From the NCBI GenBank assembly GCA_036522235.1, contig DATDGG010000541.1, forward strand, positions 1-13,312: a stretch of DNA of 13,312 bases, in the 5' to 3' direction. A program made the translations under genes and the position numbers. The stretch comes from VAZQ01 sp036522235 (lineage in GTDB: Bacteria > Pseudomonadota > Alphaproteobacteria > Rhizobiales > Xanthobacteraceae). Of the stretch, positions 7,508-13,312 are shown piece after piece. Numbering within the stretch: position 1 is the first letter of the stretch; the number at the start of each line of letters is the position of its first letter. The notes under the pieces were generated by a model. That model did not search any database and was not told where the DNA came from. It worked only from the letters and a program-made list of their open reading frames with translations.

Positions 7508-7627
7508 ATGTTTGCCGGGAACCTCGACGTCATCTTGATGGTCGTTTCGGTCGTGACCTGTGCGCTTGCCCTCATTTTCCTGGGCACCTACTGCCTGAAC
7601 CGAATTGCGGATCGTAATGCTGGCTAG
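7508..7627 (+). CDS. Small single-span membrane protein (39 residues)
   Basis: This short gene lies between the two larger membrane-protein genes. Its ATG is 5 bases after GGAGGAG (7496-7502), one of the best ribosome-binding sites in the window, and starts 15 bases after the upstream stop. The product begins MFAGNLDVIL, has one hydrophobic helix (about residues 7-27: VILMVVSVVTCALALIFLG), and ends with a basic tail CLNRIADRNAG before TAG. Two cysteines (18 and 29) are present. It resembles in design the tiny accessory subunits of membrane complexes such as CydX or CcoQ, but I see no sequence match to them. Operon position, spacing and ribosome-binding site support a real gene; its function is unknown. 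Confidence 0.7.
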   Translation: MFAGNLDVILMVVSVVTCALALIFLGTYCLNRIADRNAG

Positions 7628-7660
7628 AAGCTTGATGGGTGAACCTGACTTACGGGGAGG

Positions 7661-8149
7661 ATGAACGTGATCGAATGGCTGGCGACTTCTCCGTATGCGG
7701 AATGGGTCGATGAATCGTGGGGCTGGCCGCTGGCGCTGACCATTCATGCGCTCGGAATGGCGGTCGTCGTCGGCCTGATGGCGATCATCGGCTTGCGTAT
7801 GTTCGGGGCGTTCCGCACCATGCCGTATACCTCGCTCAACAAGTTGATCCCGCTCATCTGGATCGCGGTCTTCTTCCAGACCATCAGCGGGTTCACGCTG
7901 TGGATGTCGAAGCCCGGGCAGTATCTGGGCGACGTCATGTTCGACAGCAAGTTCGCCCTGGTCATCATCGCCTCGATCGCGATGGTGGTTTTTCACCTCA
8001 CCATGAAGCGAGAGTCGGCGACCTGGGAAGCGGCCGGCGCCGTCTCCTCGCGCGGCCTCAGGATCGTCGCCGTGACGTGCTTGTTGTGGGCCGCCGTCAC
8101 CATCGGGGGGCGGCTGACCGCCTATCTGGGATCGCTGTATCTGCGGTGA
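7661..8149 (+). CDS. DUF6644-like membrane protein, standalone paralogue of the upstream fused domain
   Basis: This 162-residue protein has four predicted membrane helices (about 22-45, 60-81, 96-113, 132-150). It aligns with the C-terminal third of the 6107-7492 product: TIHALGMAVVVG with TVHFFGFALIFG (H29/H336), SLNKLIPL with SVHRILPL, SGFTLWM with SGMLILQ, YLGDVMFDSKFALVI with YLNEITFVPKVIFIT (K98/K404), and TIGGRLTAYL with IMGGRLLPYV. Family members I recall begin near IEWLxxTP. The start is ambiguous: the strong GGGGAGG (7654-7660) touches the ATG at 7661, whereas GTG at 7667 lies at normal distance (6 bases) and would remove two residues. It ends 8 bases before the convergent gene at 8158. 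Function is unknown; interaction with the upstream membrane proteins is likely from the operon. Confidence 0.85.
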   Translation: MNVIEWLATSPYAEWVDESWGWPLALTIHALGMAVVVGLMAIIGLRMFGAFRTMPYTSLNKLIPLIWIAVFFQTISGFTLWMSKPGQYLGDVMFDSKFALVIIASIAMVVFHLTMKRESATWEAAGAVSSRGLRIVAVTCLLWAAVTIGGRLTAYLGSLYLR

Positions 8150-8157
8150 TGCACTGA

Positions 8158-8382
8158 CTACGGGCGCGGCGGCTGCGCGGCATTGCGCCGCGACCGCATG
8201 ACGTTCTCGGTGAGCACCGCCAGGCATCCGCCGAGCAGCAGCAGGCCGACCAGGAGCGGCGGCGCCGCCGCTGCGGCCAGGACCACGCCGCCCGCGACCA
8301 CGGCCAGGATGGCGAGCGCGAGGCTACCGTCTTCGACGAACAGGCCCAGAAGCTCAGCGAAGAATTGGCGGAGCGCGTTCAT
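8158..8382 (-). CDS. Small hydrophobic membrane protein, partner of the COG4280-like gene
   Basis: This 74-residue protein starts MNALRQFFAELLGLFVEDGS. It has two adjoining hydrophobic segments (about 20-38 and 41-58, the latter with PPLLVGLLLLGGCLAVL) and a basic tail RSRRNAAQPPRP. Its ATG overlaps the upstream gene's TGA as ATGA (8379-8382), strong evidence of translational coupling. A longer frame extends upstream to 8751, but that part lies across the COG4280-like gene in another frame and is a shadow. I do not recognise the family. An accessory or scaffold role for the upstream membrane protein is the natural inference. Confidence 0.7.
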   Translation of the reverse strand: MNALRQFFAELLGLFVEDGSLALAILAVVAGGVVLAAAAAPPLLVGLLLLGGCLAVLTENVMRSRRNAAQPPRP

Positions 8383-9128
8383 CGCACCAGCTCCACGGCG
8401 CGACTGCGCAGCACCGCAACAAGACCAAGCCCGAGCGCCAGAAATATCGCCACCAGGACCGGCACCGCGAGGTCCTCGCCCGGCCACGGCACCCCCAGTC
8501 CTTCGCCGGTCCAGAACACGCCGAACCCGGAGAGCATCACGCCGACCCCGAACTTGAGGGCGTTCTCGGGCACGCGCGCCAGCGGACGGTGCAGCAGGGC
8601 GCCGCAACCGAGCACCAGCACGCAGGCCGCAAGCGCTCCGAGGCTCGCCGGCACCAGCAGGCCGCGCCCGGCCCCGACCGCGATGACGATGAAGACGACC
8701 TCGAGCCCCTCGACCACGACCGCCTTGAACGCGGTCAGCCCGGCGAACCAATCAGCGCGCGTCTGCTGCCGCCGCGTTTCCTCCTGGAGCTGCGCGGTTT
8801 CCGCCCGATAGGCCGCTTCCTCGTCATGCAACGCGATGATGCCGGCCGCGCGCAGCACCGCCTTGCGCAGCCAGCGCATGCCGAACAGCAGCAGCAGGAC
8901 ACCGACGCCGATCTGCAACAGGAACAGTGGAATCCGGTCGACCGCCGGCCCGAACACCAGGATGATGAGAGCCAGCACGGCAAGGCCCGCGAGCGTCCCG
9001 CCGACTGCCGGCCGTGCACCGCGCACGCTCGCGACCGCGAGCACGATGGTGAAGGCCTCCACCACCTCGACCAGCGAAGCCAGGAACGCCGACGTAATGG
9101 CGGGCGCAACAGTGGCCCAGTTCGACAT
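8379..9128 (-). CDS. COG4280-like integral membrane protein with duplicated ExxE motifs, possible cation transporter
   Basis: From the ATG at 9128 this is a 249-residue polytopic membrane protein. Each half opens with an acidic motif in a helix: SLVEVVEAFTIVLAV (19-33; E21, E24) and VVVEGLEVVFIVIAVG (137-152; E140, E143). Each continues with a glycine-rich helix pair, IGVGVLLLLFGMRWLRKA (73-90) and FGVGVMLSGFGVFWTGEG (193-210). A charged cytoplasmic or periplasmic loop (about 100-128, with HDEEAAYRAETAQLQEETRR) joins the halves. The layout matches COG4280 as I remember it and is reminiscent of the ExxE motifs of FTR1 and GDT1 cation transporters, so metal transport is a possible but unproven role. 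A TTG at 9194 would add 22 residues; 9128 was chosen because the protein naturally starts there, though its ribosome-binding site is weak. Confidence 0.8.
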   Translation of the reverse strand: MSNWATVAPAITSAFLASLVEVVEAFTIVLAVASVRGARPAVGGTLAGLAVLALIILVFGPAVDRIPLFLLQIGVGVLLLLFGMRWLRKAVLRAAGIIALHDEEAAYRAETAQLQEETRRQQTRADWFAGLTAFKAVVVEGLEVVFIVIAVGAGRGLLVPASLGALAACVLVLGCGALLHRPLARVPENALKFGVGVMLSGFGVFWTGEGLGVPWPGEDLAVPVLVAIFLALGLGLVAVLRSRAVELVR

Positions 9129-9267
9129 TTCGGCACCGATCAAAGACAACGGGAGAACTCTGAGGATGAGGACATTGGAGGGCGCGTTTCGCAAAGCTTA
9201 TGCGGTCCTGAAAATGAGGCCGGTGGCGCAGTGATTCAAGTGTTGGTCAAGGTTTCGTGAGATGGGA

Positions 9268-10218
9268 TCAGGTGGAAGAGCCAGGCCCGGCAGCCGCGCG
9301 TAGTTCTGGGACAACGATCTGCGCGTAGGGAACCTCGCCCCGTAGAATTCCCATATCGCGCGCGAAGGCATTCATGCCGCTGACGAAGGTCTCGGAAATT
9401 GCGGTGTCGTAATAGGGCAGGTCGCGGGCGATGAGCGCGGCGATGAGCTCGGCCTCGGCGGGCGGGAACAATTTTCGGCCCACAGTCGTCGCCAGCGCGA
9501 GGTCGTGGCGTAGCGCCGCATGGGTCTTGGCGATGGCGCGGATCACGGCGCCGGCGGTTTCCGGGGCGGCCGCGAGCAGGCGATCGGTCGCCGCCACCGC
9601 CGCCATAGTGTAGTTGAAGCAGCTTTTGGGCCCGTCACCGCGACGCACATCCAGCACGATCGAGCCGACGCCGCGCCGCACCGCCACCTCGGCCCCCATG
9701 CCGTTCGCCCAGAAGCCGTCGATCTTGCGCTCGGCGAGGGCCTGCGCGGCGGTGAGGCCGAAATTGACGCCTGCGCCTTCAACGCCCGCGCCTTGGGCGC
9801 CCGGCACCGGCGCGATGGTCACGCCGTCGCGTGCCGGGTCGACGCCGGCCTCGATGAGGAGCCGACGCAAGCCCATCTCCACCCAGGGCGCCGCCCCAAT
9901 GCGTCGGCCCTTGACGATGCCGATGTCGCCGCGTCGGGCAGCGAAATCCGCATGCATCACCAGGAACCAGTACATGCCTTGCGCCTGCGCGCAGACGAGC
10001 TTGACGTCCTGCCATTGCGGAAAGGCCGCGAGCGCCGAATGCGCCGAGCCGGCGACCAGATCGACCGCGCCCTCGCGCATTGCCGCATAGGCTTTGTCGA
10101 CCGGAAAGATCAGCTCGAGCGCGACGTCGAGCCCTTCCTGCTTGAAGAAGCCGAGCTCGATCGCGGCGATGGCGGGGAAATAGGAGTTCGAAATCATGTC
10201 GGGCACGGCGAGCTTCAT
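9268..10218 (-). CDS. NMT1/THI5-like ABC transporter substrate-binding protein without signal peptide
   Basis: This 316-residue protein has the periplasmic-binding-protein type II fold of the NMT1/THI5/TauA group. It begins directly with the first mature strand, MKLAVPDMISNSYFPAIAAI, then ELGFFKQEGLDV (22-33), VDLVAGSAHSAL (52-63), a central IDGFWANGMGAEVA hinge region (166-179), and a helical C-terminal lobe. No signal peptide or lipobox is present, and the frame is closed by an in-frame stop about 15 codons upstream of this ATG, so one was not missed. No permease or ATPase gene is adjacent. It may be a cytoplasmic ligand-binding or enzyme-like derivative, or the export signal may have been lost. 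It is divergent from the secreted protein at 10295 (76-base gap). The ligand cannot be inferred. Confidence 0.85.
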   Translation of the reverse strand: MKLAVPDMISNSYFPAIAAIELGFFKQEGLDVALELIFPVDKAYAAMREGAVDLVAGSAHSALAAFPQWQDVKLVCAQAQGMYWFLVMHADFAARRGDIGIVKGRRIGAAPWVEMGLRRLLIEAGVDPARDGVTIAPVPGAQGAGVEGAGVNFGLTAAQALAERKIDGFWANGMGAEVAVRRGVGSIVLDVRRGDGPKSCFNYTMAAVAATDRLLAAAPETAGAVIRAIAKTHAALRHDLALATTVGRKLFPPAEAELIAALIARDLPYYDTAISETFVSGMNAFARDMGILRGEVPYAQIVVPELRAAAGPGSST

Positions 10219-10294
10219 CGGATCACCGAGGTTTTGGCTTGTTGCATCCGGGCGCGAAGTCTACGCTCAGTCCACTGTTTAAGGGAGAACGTCC

Positions 10295-11140
10295 ATGTTT
10301 TTCCGGGGCGCGATCTGCGCGATGGCGCTGCTGCTGAGCCCGATGGCGACGGCGCAAGCCTTCGACGATGCGGCCTATCCGGACCTTTCAGGCCAGTGGC
10401 TCCGGGTCAATCTCCACAAAGTCGGCCAGATCACATTCGATCAGACCAAGGACTGGGGGCTCGGGCAGGAGGCGCCGCTCACGCCGGAGTATCAGGCCGT
10501 CCTGGAGGCGAGTATCGCCGACCAGGCCAACGGCGGCCAGGGCAACTGGCCTTCGGGCGCGCGTTGCCTGCCGCCCGGCATGCCGGCGACCATGAACGGT
10601 TACAATTCGCTGGAATTCGTCGTGCTGCCGGAAATCACCTATGTGCTGGTCGAGCACAATCTGCCGATCCATCGCCGCATCTACACGGACGGACGCGACT
10701 GGCCGGCGGAGATCGAGCCGACCTTCCAAGGCTATTCCATCGGCCGATGGATCGACAGCGCGCACAAAGGACGTTTCGACACACTTGAGATCGAGACCCG
10801 CTTTTTCAAAGGGCCGCGCGCGCTCGACCCGACCGGCATCCCGACCCATGCCGACAATCAGTCGATCGTCCGGGAGCGCATTCATCTGGTCGGGGATACG
10901 CTGCACGACGAGCTCACGCTGATCGACCATGCGCTGACGCATCCCTGGAGCGTCGACAAGATCTATCAACGCAATCCCGACAAGTATCCGGTCTGGCGCG
11001 AGGAGAACTGTCCGGGCGTCACTTTGTTGGTCAAGATTCGCGACGAGCTCTATTTCAAAGGCGCCGACGGCAAGCTGCTGCCCACCCGCAAGGACCAGCC
11101 GCCGCCGGATTTGAGATATTTCAATCAGCCCTCACGCTGA
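10295..11140 (+). CDS. Secreted protein of unknown function, KYPxLxGQW family, copy 2
   Basis: This is a 281-residue paralogue of the 4912-5745 product. GGGAG upstream supports the ATG at 10295. Residues 1-22 form a signal peptide (MFFRGAICAMALLLSPMATA then QA), and the mature protein begins FDDAAYPDLSGQW. Shared blocks are GQEAPLTPEYQAVL (57-70), CLPPGMPATM (91-100), RRIYTDGRDWPAEIEP (127-142), GYSIGRW (146-152), LEIETRFFKGPRALDPTG (164-181), RERIHL (193-198), HDELTLIDHALTHPW (204-218) and PTRKDQPPPDLRYFN (263-277). Cysteines C91 and C239 correspond to C87 and C235 of copy 1. Between SGQW and QEAPL the copies differ most, so this segment may set specificity. It ends just before a bidirectional hairpin and an amidohydrolase gene. 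No enzymatic motif is recognised. Confidence 0.85.
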   Translation: MFFRGAICAMALLLSPMATAQAFDDAAYPDLSGQWLRVNLHKVGQITFDQTKDWGLGQEAPLTPEYQAVLEASIADQANGGQGNWPSGARCLPPGMPATMNGYNSLEFVVLPEITYVLVEHNLPIHRRIYTDGRDWPAEIEPTFQGYSIGRWIDSAHKGRFDTLEIETRFFKGPRALDPTGIPTHADNQSIVRERIHLVGDTLHDELTLIDHALTHPWSVDKIYQRNPDKYPVWREENCPGVTLLVKIRDELYFKGADGKLLPTRKDQPPPDLRYFNQPSR

Positions 11141-11143
11141 TTC

Positions 11144-11164
11144 CCTCCCCTTGAAAGGGGGAGG
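11144..11164. terminator. Bidirectional hairpin between convergent genes
   Basis: CCTCCCC (11144-11150) pairs with GGGGAGG (11158-11164) around a short loop (TTGAAAG). It lies 3 bases after the plus-strand stop and 15 bases from the end of the minus-strand amidohydrolase, as expected for a shared terminator. A T-run is weak on both sides. The sequence also resembles a common GC-rich palindromic spacer of Hyphomicrobiales genomes. Confidence 0.6.
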
Positions 11165-11179
11165 TTAAGAGGGTTCGCC

Positions 11180-12106
11180 CTACGCCCATCGCAGGCGCGT
11201 GAGAATGGCGCGCCCCATGACCCAGTCCTTGTCTTCCTCGGAGAGAAAATCGAGCTCCTCGGTAAAATGCGTCACGCGTTCGCGATAGCTCGCCTTGGCG
11301 TACGAGTTGGTGACATCCGTGCCCCAGTGGCAGCGCTGCGGGCCGTAGGCGTCGAACAGGCGGCGGATATGCTCGGTCATGTCGCGGAACGGATAGGGCT
11401 GCGACGAGAACAGCGGAATCGACGAGAGCTTCACCGACACGTTTTGATATCTTGCGAGCGCGGCCGATGCGGCGATCGCCTCCGGCATCGCCTTGTTGCG
11501 CAAGGTCTCCGATGAAATCCCCATGTGGTCGATGATAAGCGTCAGCTGTGGGTGGCGCTCCGCAATGGCGCCTAACAGCGCGGTCTGGCCGGTGGTGAGA
11601 AACATGACCGGAACGCCGGCCCTCTCGGCCGCCGGCCAGAACCAATCAGAAGTGCCGTCGGTGAGCCACGCGGCCTGCGGGCCCGCGATATTGAGCCGGA
11701 CCCCGAGCACTGCCGGCTGCTCCCGCCAGCCCGGCAGGCGGCGCGCCGATCCCGGATCGTCGAGCGCAATGTGGCCCATGGTGGCGAAACGGCCCGGATA
11801 GCGGCGCGCCGCCTCCTGGCCGTAGTCGACGCGATCGCCTTCGAGCGTCGGCGGCACGATGACCACGCGATCGACGCCAGCCGCGTCGATCATCGGCAGC
11901 ACGCGCTCGATGGTCATGGGCTCCGGCAACTGAGGTCTGGTGCCGGGCGCCCAGGGCCGATCCGGCGTGTTCGCCTTCCACACGTGAATCTGCGAATCGA
12001 CGATGATGCGCCCCCGCGGCTGCGTGGGCGCCGGCGGCGTGCCCGGCATCGTCAGCGCCAAGCCTGATGCGAGCGTGCGGTTAAGAAACGTGCGACGTGT
12101 CAGCAT
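11180..12106 (-). CDS. Tat-exported amidohydrolase-2 family protein
   Basis: This 308-residue protein of the amidohydrolase-2 (PF04909-like) TIM-barrel group begins MLTRRTFLNRTLASGLALTM, a twin-arginine signal (RRTFL) with a hydrophobic stretch, so folded export is likely. Barrel motifs are VDSQIHVW (36-43), the AGVDRVVIVPP strand (76-86), a GVRLNIAGPQ strand (135-144), LIIDHMG (190-196), SVKLSSIP (224-231) and HWGTDVT (260-266), with D264 the expected catalytic aspartate. The first metal-binding HxH is QxH here (Q39, H41), a variant also found in relatives as far as I recall. Substrates in this group include lactones and carboxylated aromatics; none can be chosen. The frame extends upstream to 12799, but that part is antisense to the GlcG-like gene. 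ATG at 12106 fits the Tat signal. Confidence 0.88.
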   Translation of the reverse strand: MLTRRTFLNRTLASGLALTMPGTPPAPTQPRGRIIVDSQIHVWKANTPDRPWAPGTRPQLPEPMTIERVLPMIDAAGVDRVVIVPPTLEGDRVDYGQEAARRYPGRFATMGHIALDDPGSARRLPGWREQPAVLGVRLNIAGPQAAWLTDGTSDWFWPAAERAGVPVMFLTTGQTALLGAIAERHPQLTLIIDHMGISSETLRNKAMPEAIAASAALARYQNVSVKLSSIPLFSSQPYPFRDMTEHIRRLFDAYGPQRCHWGTDVTNSYAKASYRERVTHFTEELDFLSEEDKDWVMGRAILTRLRWA

Positions 12107-12268
12107 GAGCGACGTCCGCAGATTGGCGCCAATGGGCGATCGCAAAATACCACATCGCGCCGCCACAGGAACGAGGCTTGGGCGACGCTTCAAGCGGGCG
12201 TTCTCGGCGTTGCATTGCCGCGGCGACGGTGCTCCTATTGTTGCGCCAATAAACTCTGGGAGGAGACA

Positions 12269-12775
12269 ATGATCCGATCCAACACGCTCGCCGTGGCGGC
12301 GGCTTTGGCCGCCTGCACGGGCATCAATGCCTGGGCTGCCGATCCGCTGCCGGTCGAGACTCACAAAGTATTGACAGCCGCGCTCGCGGTCGAAGCCGCG
12401 CAAGCCGCGATCGCGGCCTGTAAGGCGCAAGGCTACAACGTGACGGTTACGGTCGCCGATCGCCTCGGCACCCCGAAGGTGGTTATCGTCCGCGACGGCC
12501 CGCCCGGCGTGGGCACGGAGGTCACCCGCCGCAAGGCCTATACGGCGGCCGTGCAACGGGTCTCGACCGCCGATTTCACCAAGCGCGTGTCGACGCCGGG
12601 CGCGTTCAATCCGGGCCAGTTCGACAGCCAGCTCGCGACCGGAGCAGGCGGCGTGCCGATCAAGATCGGCGAGGACACGATCGGCGGCATCGCGGTCGGT
12701 GGCGCGCCGGGCGGCGACAAGGACGAGGCCTGCGCGGTCGCCGGCATCGAGAAGATCAAGGACCGGCTGAATTAG
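12269..12775 (+). CDS. Secreted GlcG/HbpS-like (possible haem-binding) protein
   Basis: This 168-residue exported protein starts at 12269, 4 bases after GGGAGGAG (12258-12265). Residues 1-24 are a signal peptide ending AWAAD. The mature part is a single GlcG/HbpS domain: a helix with LAVEAAQAAIAACKAQG (39-55), the VTVTVADRLGTPKVVI strands (58-73), RDGPPGVGTEVTRRKAYTAA (75-94), a variable segment with FNPGQF, GAGGVPIKIG (125-134) and the closing IGGIAVGGAPGGDKDEACAVAGI (138-160). HbpS from Streptomyces binds haem; many family members have no known role, so haem binding here is a family-based possibility. The divergent amidohydrolase gene begins 162 bases upstream. Confidence 0.88.
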   Translation: MIRSNTLAVAAALAACTGINAWAADPLPVETHKVLTAALAVEAAQAAIAACKAQGYNVTVTVADRLGTPKVVIVRDGPPGVGTEVTRRKAYTAAVQRVSTADFTKRVSTPGAFNPGQFDSQLATGAGGVPIKIGEDTIGGIAVGGAPGGDKDEACAVAGIEKIKDRLN

Positions 12776-12786
12776 CGTTTCTCGAC

Positions 12787-12811
12787 ACCCCTCTCCCAAC
12801 CGGAGAGGGGT
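12787..12811. terminator. Hairpin terminator between convergent genes
   Basis: ACCCCTCTCC (12787-12796) pairs perfectly with GGAGAGGGGT (12802-12811) around a five-base loop, CAACC. It lies 11 bases after the GlcG-like stop and 4 bases beyond the end of the minus-strand DsbD-like gene, so it probably ends both transcripts. The T-tract on the plus side is short (TTGTTCT). Confidence 0.75.
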
Positions 12812-12815
12812 TGTT

Positions 12816-13312
12816 CTACTGAATTTCGCGCAGGACGCTTTCTGCCGTCAGGATCTGTGGCAGCACGACGGGCGGCTGTCGCTCGCCGTTTGCACCCGGC
12901 CGCGGGTAAAAGAGATAGAGCGGCACGCCGGCGCGTCCGTTCGCCTCGAGCTGGCGCGTGATGGCGGAATCCTGCCGCGTCCAGTCGGCGCGCAACGCCG
13001 CCACATCGCCGTCCGCGAACGCCTTGAGCACCGCGCGATCAGCAAGCGCGACTCTTTCATTGAGCTTGCACGTAATGCACCAGTCGGCCGTAAAGTCGAC
13101 GAAGATCGGCTTGCCCTGCGCCCGCAGCTCGTCGACTCTGCCGGGGGTGAAGGGCTGCCAATCGAGGCCCGCCTGCGCCGCGATGTTGATGGCGCCGGAG
13201 GGTGCTGGGCTTCCGCCGGGTAGAGCAGCGCCAACGCGCCGGCAACCGACAGGGCCGCGAGGCCAGTGCCCAAGGGGCGCCAGCGATGCTCACCTGCGCG
13301 CGTCGCTTCGTA
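12816..13312 (-). pseudogene. 3' part of a DsbD-like thiol:disulfide reductase, with a frameshift and cut by the window edge
   Basis: DsbD-type proteins move electrons across the inner membrane to periplasmic thiol partners. The in-frame C-terminal part (about 13200 down to 12816) is a thioredoxin-like domain: LDWQPFTPGRVDELRAQGKP, then IFVDFTADWCITCKLNERVA with the CxxC codons at 13068-13079, then GVPLYLFYPRPG and LPQILTAESVLREIQ before TAG. Its frame is closed upstream by TGA near 13290. The expected preceding segment, YEATRAG...LGTGLAALSVAGALALLYPAEAQ, with the last membrane helix before the thioredoxin domain, is in a different frame (from 13312 to about 13220). The two parts join if one base is missing or two are extra between about 13188 and 13230. 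It is either a real frameshift mutation or an error in the assembly. Confidence 0.75.

Noticed and set aside
5972..8227. Minus-strand open frame of 751 codons across the membrane operon
   Set aside because: It is antisense to three genes with good ribosome-binding sites and homology between themselves. Its product is rich in D, R, H, E and Q, as expected from the reverse complement of hydrophobic codons, and shows no domain.
8383..8751. N-terminal extension of the 74-residue membrane protein
   Set aside because: It overlaps the COG4280-like gene in another frame and has shadow composition. The ATGA overlap identifies the true start.
12107..12799. N-terminal extension of the amidohydrolase frame on the minus strand
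   Set aside because: The extension runs antisense through the GlcG-like gene and would bury the twin-arginine signal at internal position; no ribosome-binding site supports it.
1..13312. CRISPR arrays, insertion sequences, tRNA or rRNA genes, cobalamin riboswitch
   Set aside because: I found no regularly spaced repeats, transposase motifs, inverted-repeat ends, cloverleaf patterns or B12-box-like element. The short repeats seen are single hairpins or chance GC-rich matches.

Overview
The window is GC-rich, densely coding DNA with strong GGAGG-type ribosome-binding sites, and its gene content is that of an alphaproteobacterium, most likely a Hyphomicrobiales member near Bradyrhizobium/Xanthobacteraceae. 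It carries aerobic-type cobalamin genes, DUF6152- and DUF6644-like proteins and an orphan NMT1/THI5-like binding protein. The organism assignment is an inference from gene families and composition; no marker gene is present.

Region 1 (1-4166) is a late cobalamin-biosynthesis block. It holds the last codons of a CobU/CobP-like gene, then cobO (corrinoid adenosyltransferase) and cobQ (cobyric acid synthase) on the plus strand, cbiB (adenosylcobinamide-phosphate synthase) on the minus strand, and cobC (threonine-phosphate decarboxylase) on the plus strand. Packing is extreme: cobU/cobO share ATGA, cobQ and cbiB overlap tail to tail by 17 bases, and cbiB and cobC start head to head about 10 bases apart. 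Together they adenosylate the corrin ring, amidate its side chains, make the aminopropanol phosphate linker and attach it.

Region 2 (4167-8149) is a plus-strand run of exported and membrane proteins of unknown function. It holds a secreted DUF6152-like protein whose mature N-terminus is probably His-His, a broken remnant of a second secreted family (4722-4882), an intact member of that family (4912-5745), a gap with a candidate promoter, and then a membrane operon. The operon is a 461-residue protein made of two DUF2231-like repeats fused to a DUF6644-like domain, a 39-residue single-span protein, and a standalone DUF6644-like protein homologous to the fused C-terminal domain.

Region 3 (8158-10218) is minus-strand: a COG4280-like membrane protein with duplicated ExxE motifs (possible cation transporter), a 74-residue membrane partner overlapping it by ATGA, and an NMT1/THI5-type substrate-binding protein with no signal peptide and no transporter genes beside it.

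Region 4 (10295-13312) has a second intact member of the secreted family, a bidirectional hairpin, a Tat-exported amidohydrolase-2 protein (minus), a secreted GlcG/HbpS-like protein (plus), another hairpin, and the 3' end of a DsbD-like thiol:disulfide reductase (minus) whose reading frame is broken.

The most novel part is the 4.3-8.1 kb exported/membrane module, with its paralogue near 10.3 kb and the neighbouring amidohydrolase and GlcG-like genes. The conserved histidines and many exported proteins make an envelope metal, haem or redox role a reasonable hypothesis, but nothing in the sequence proves it.
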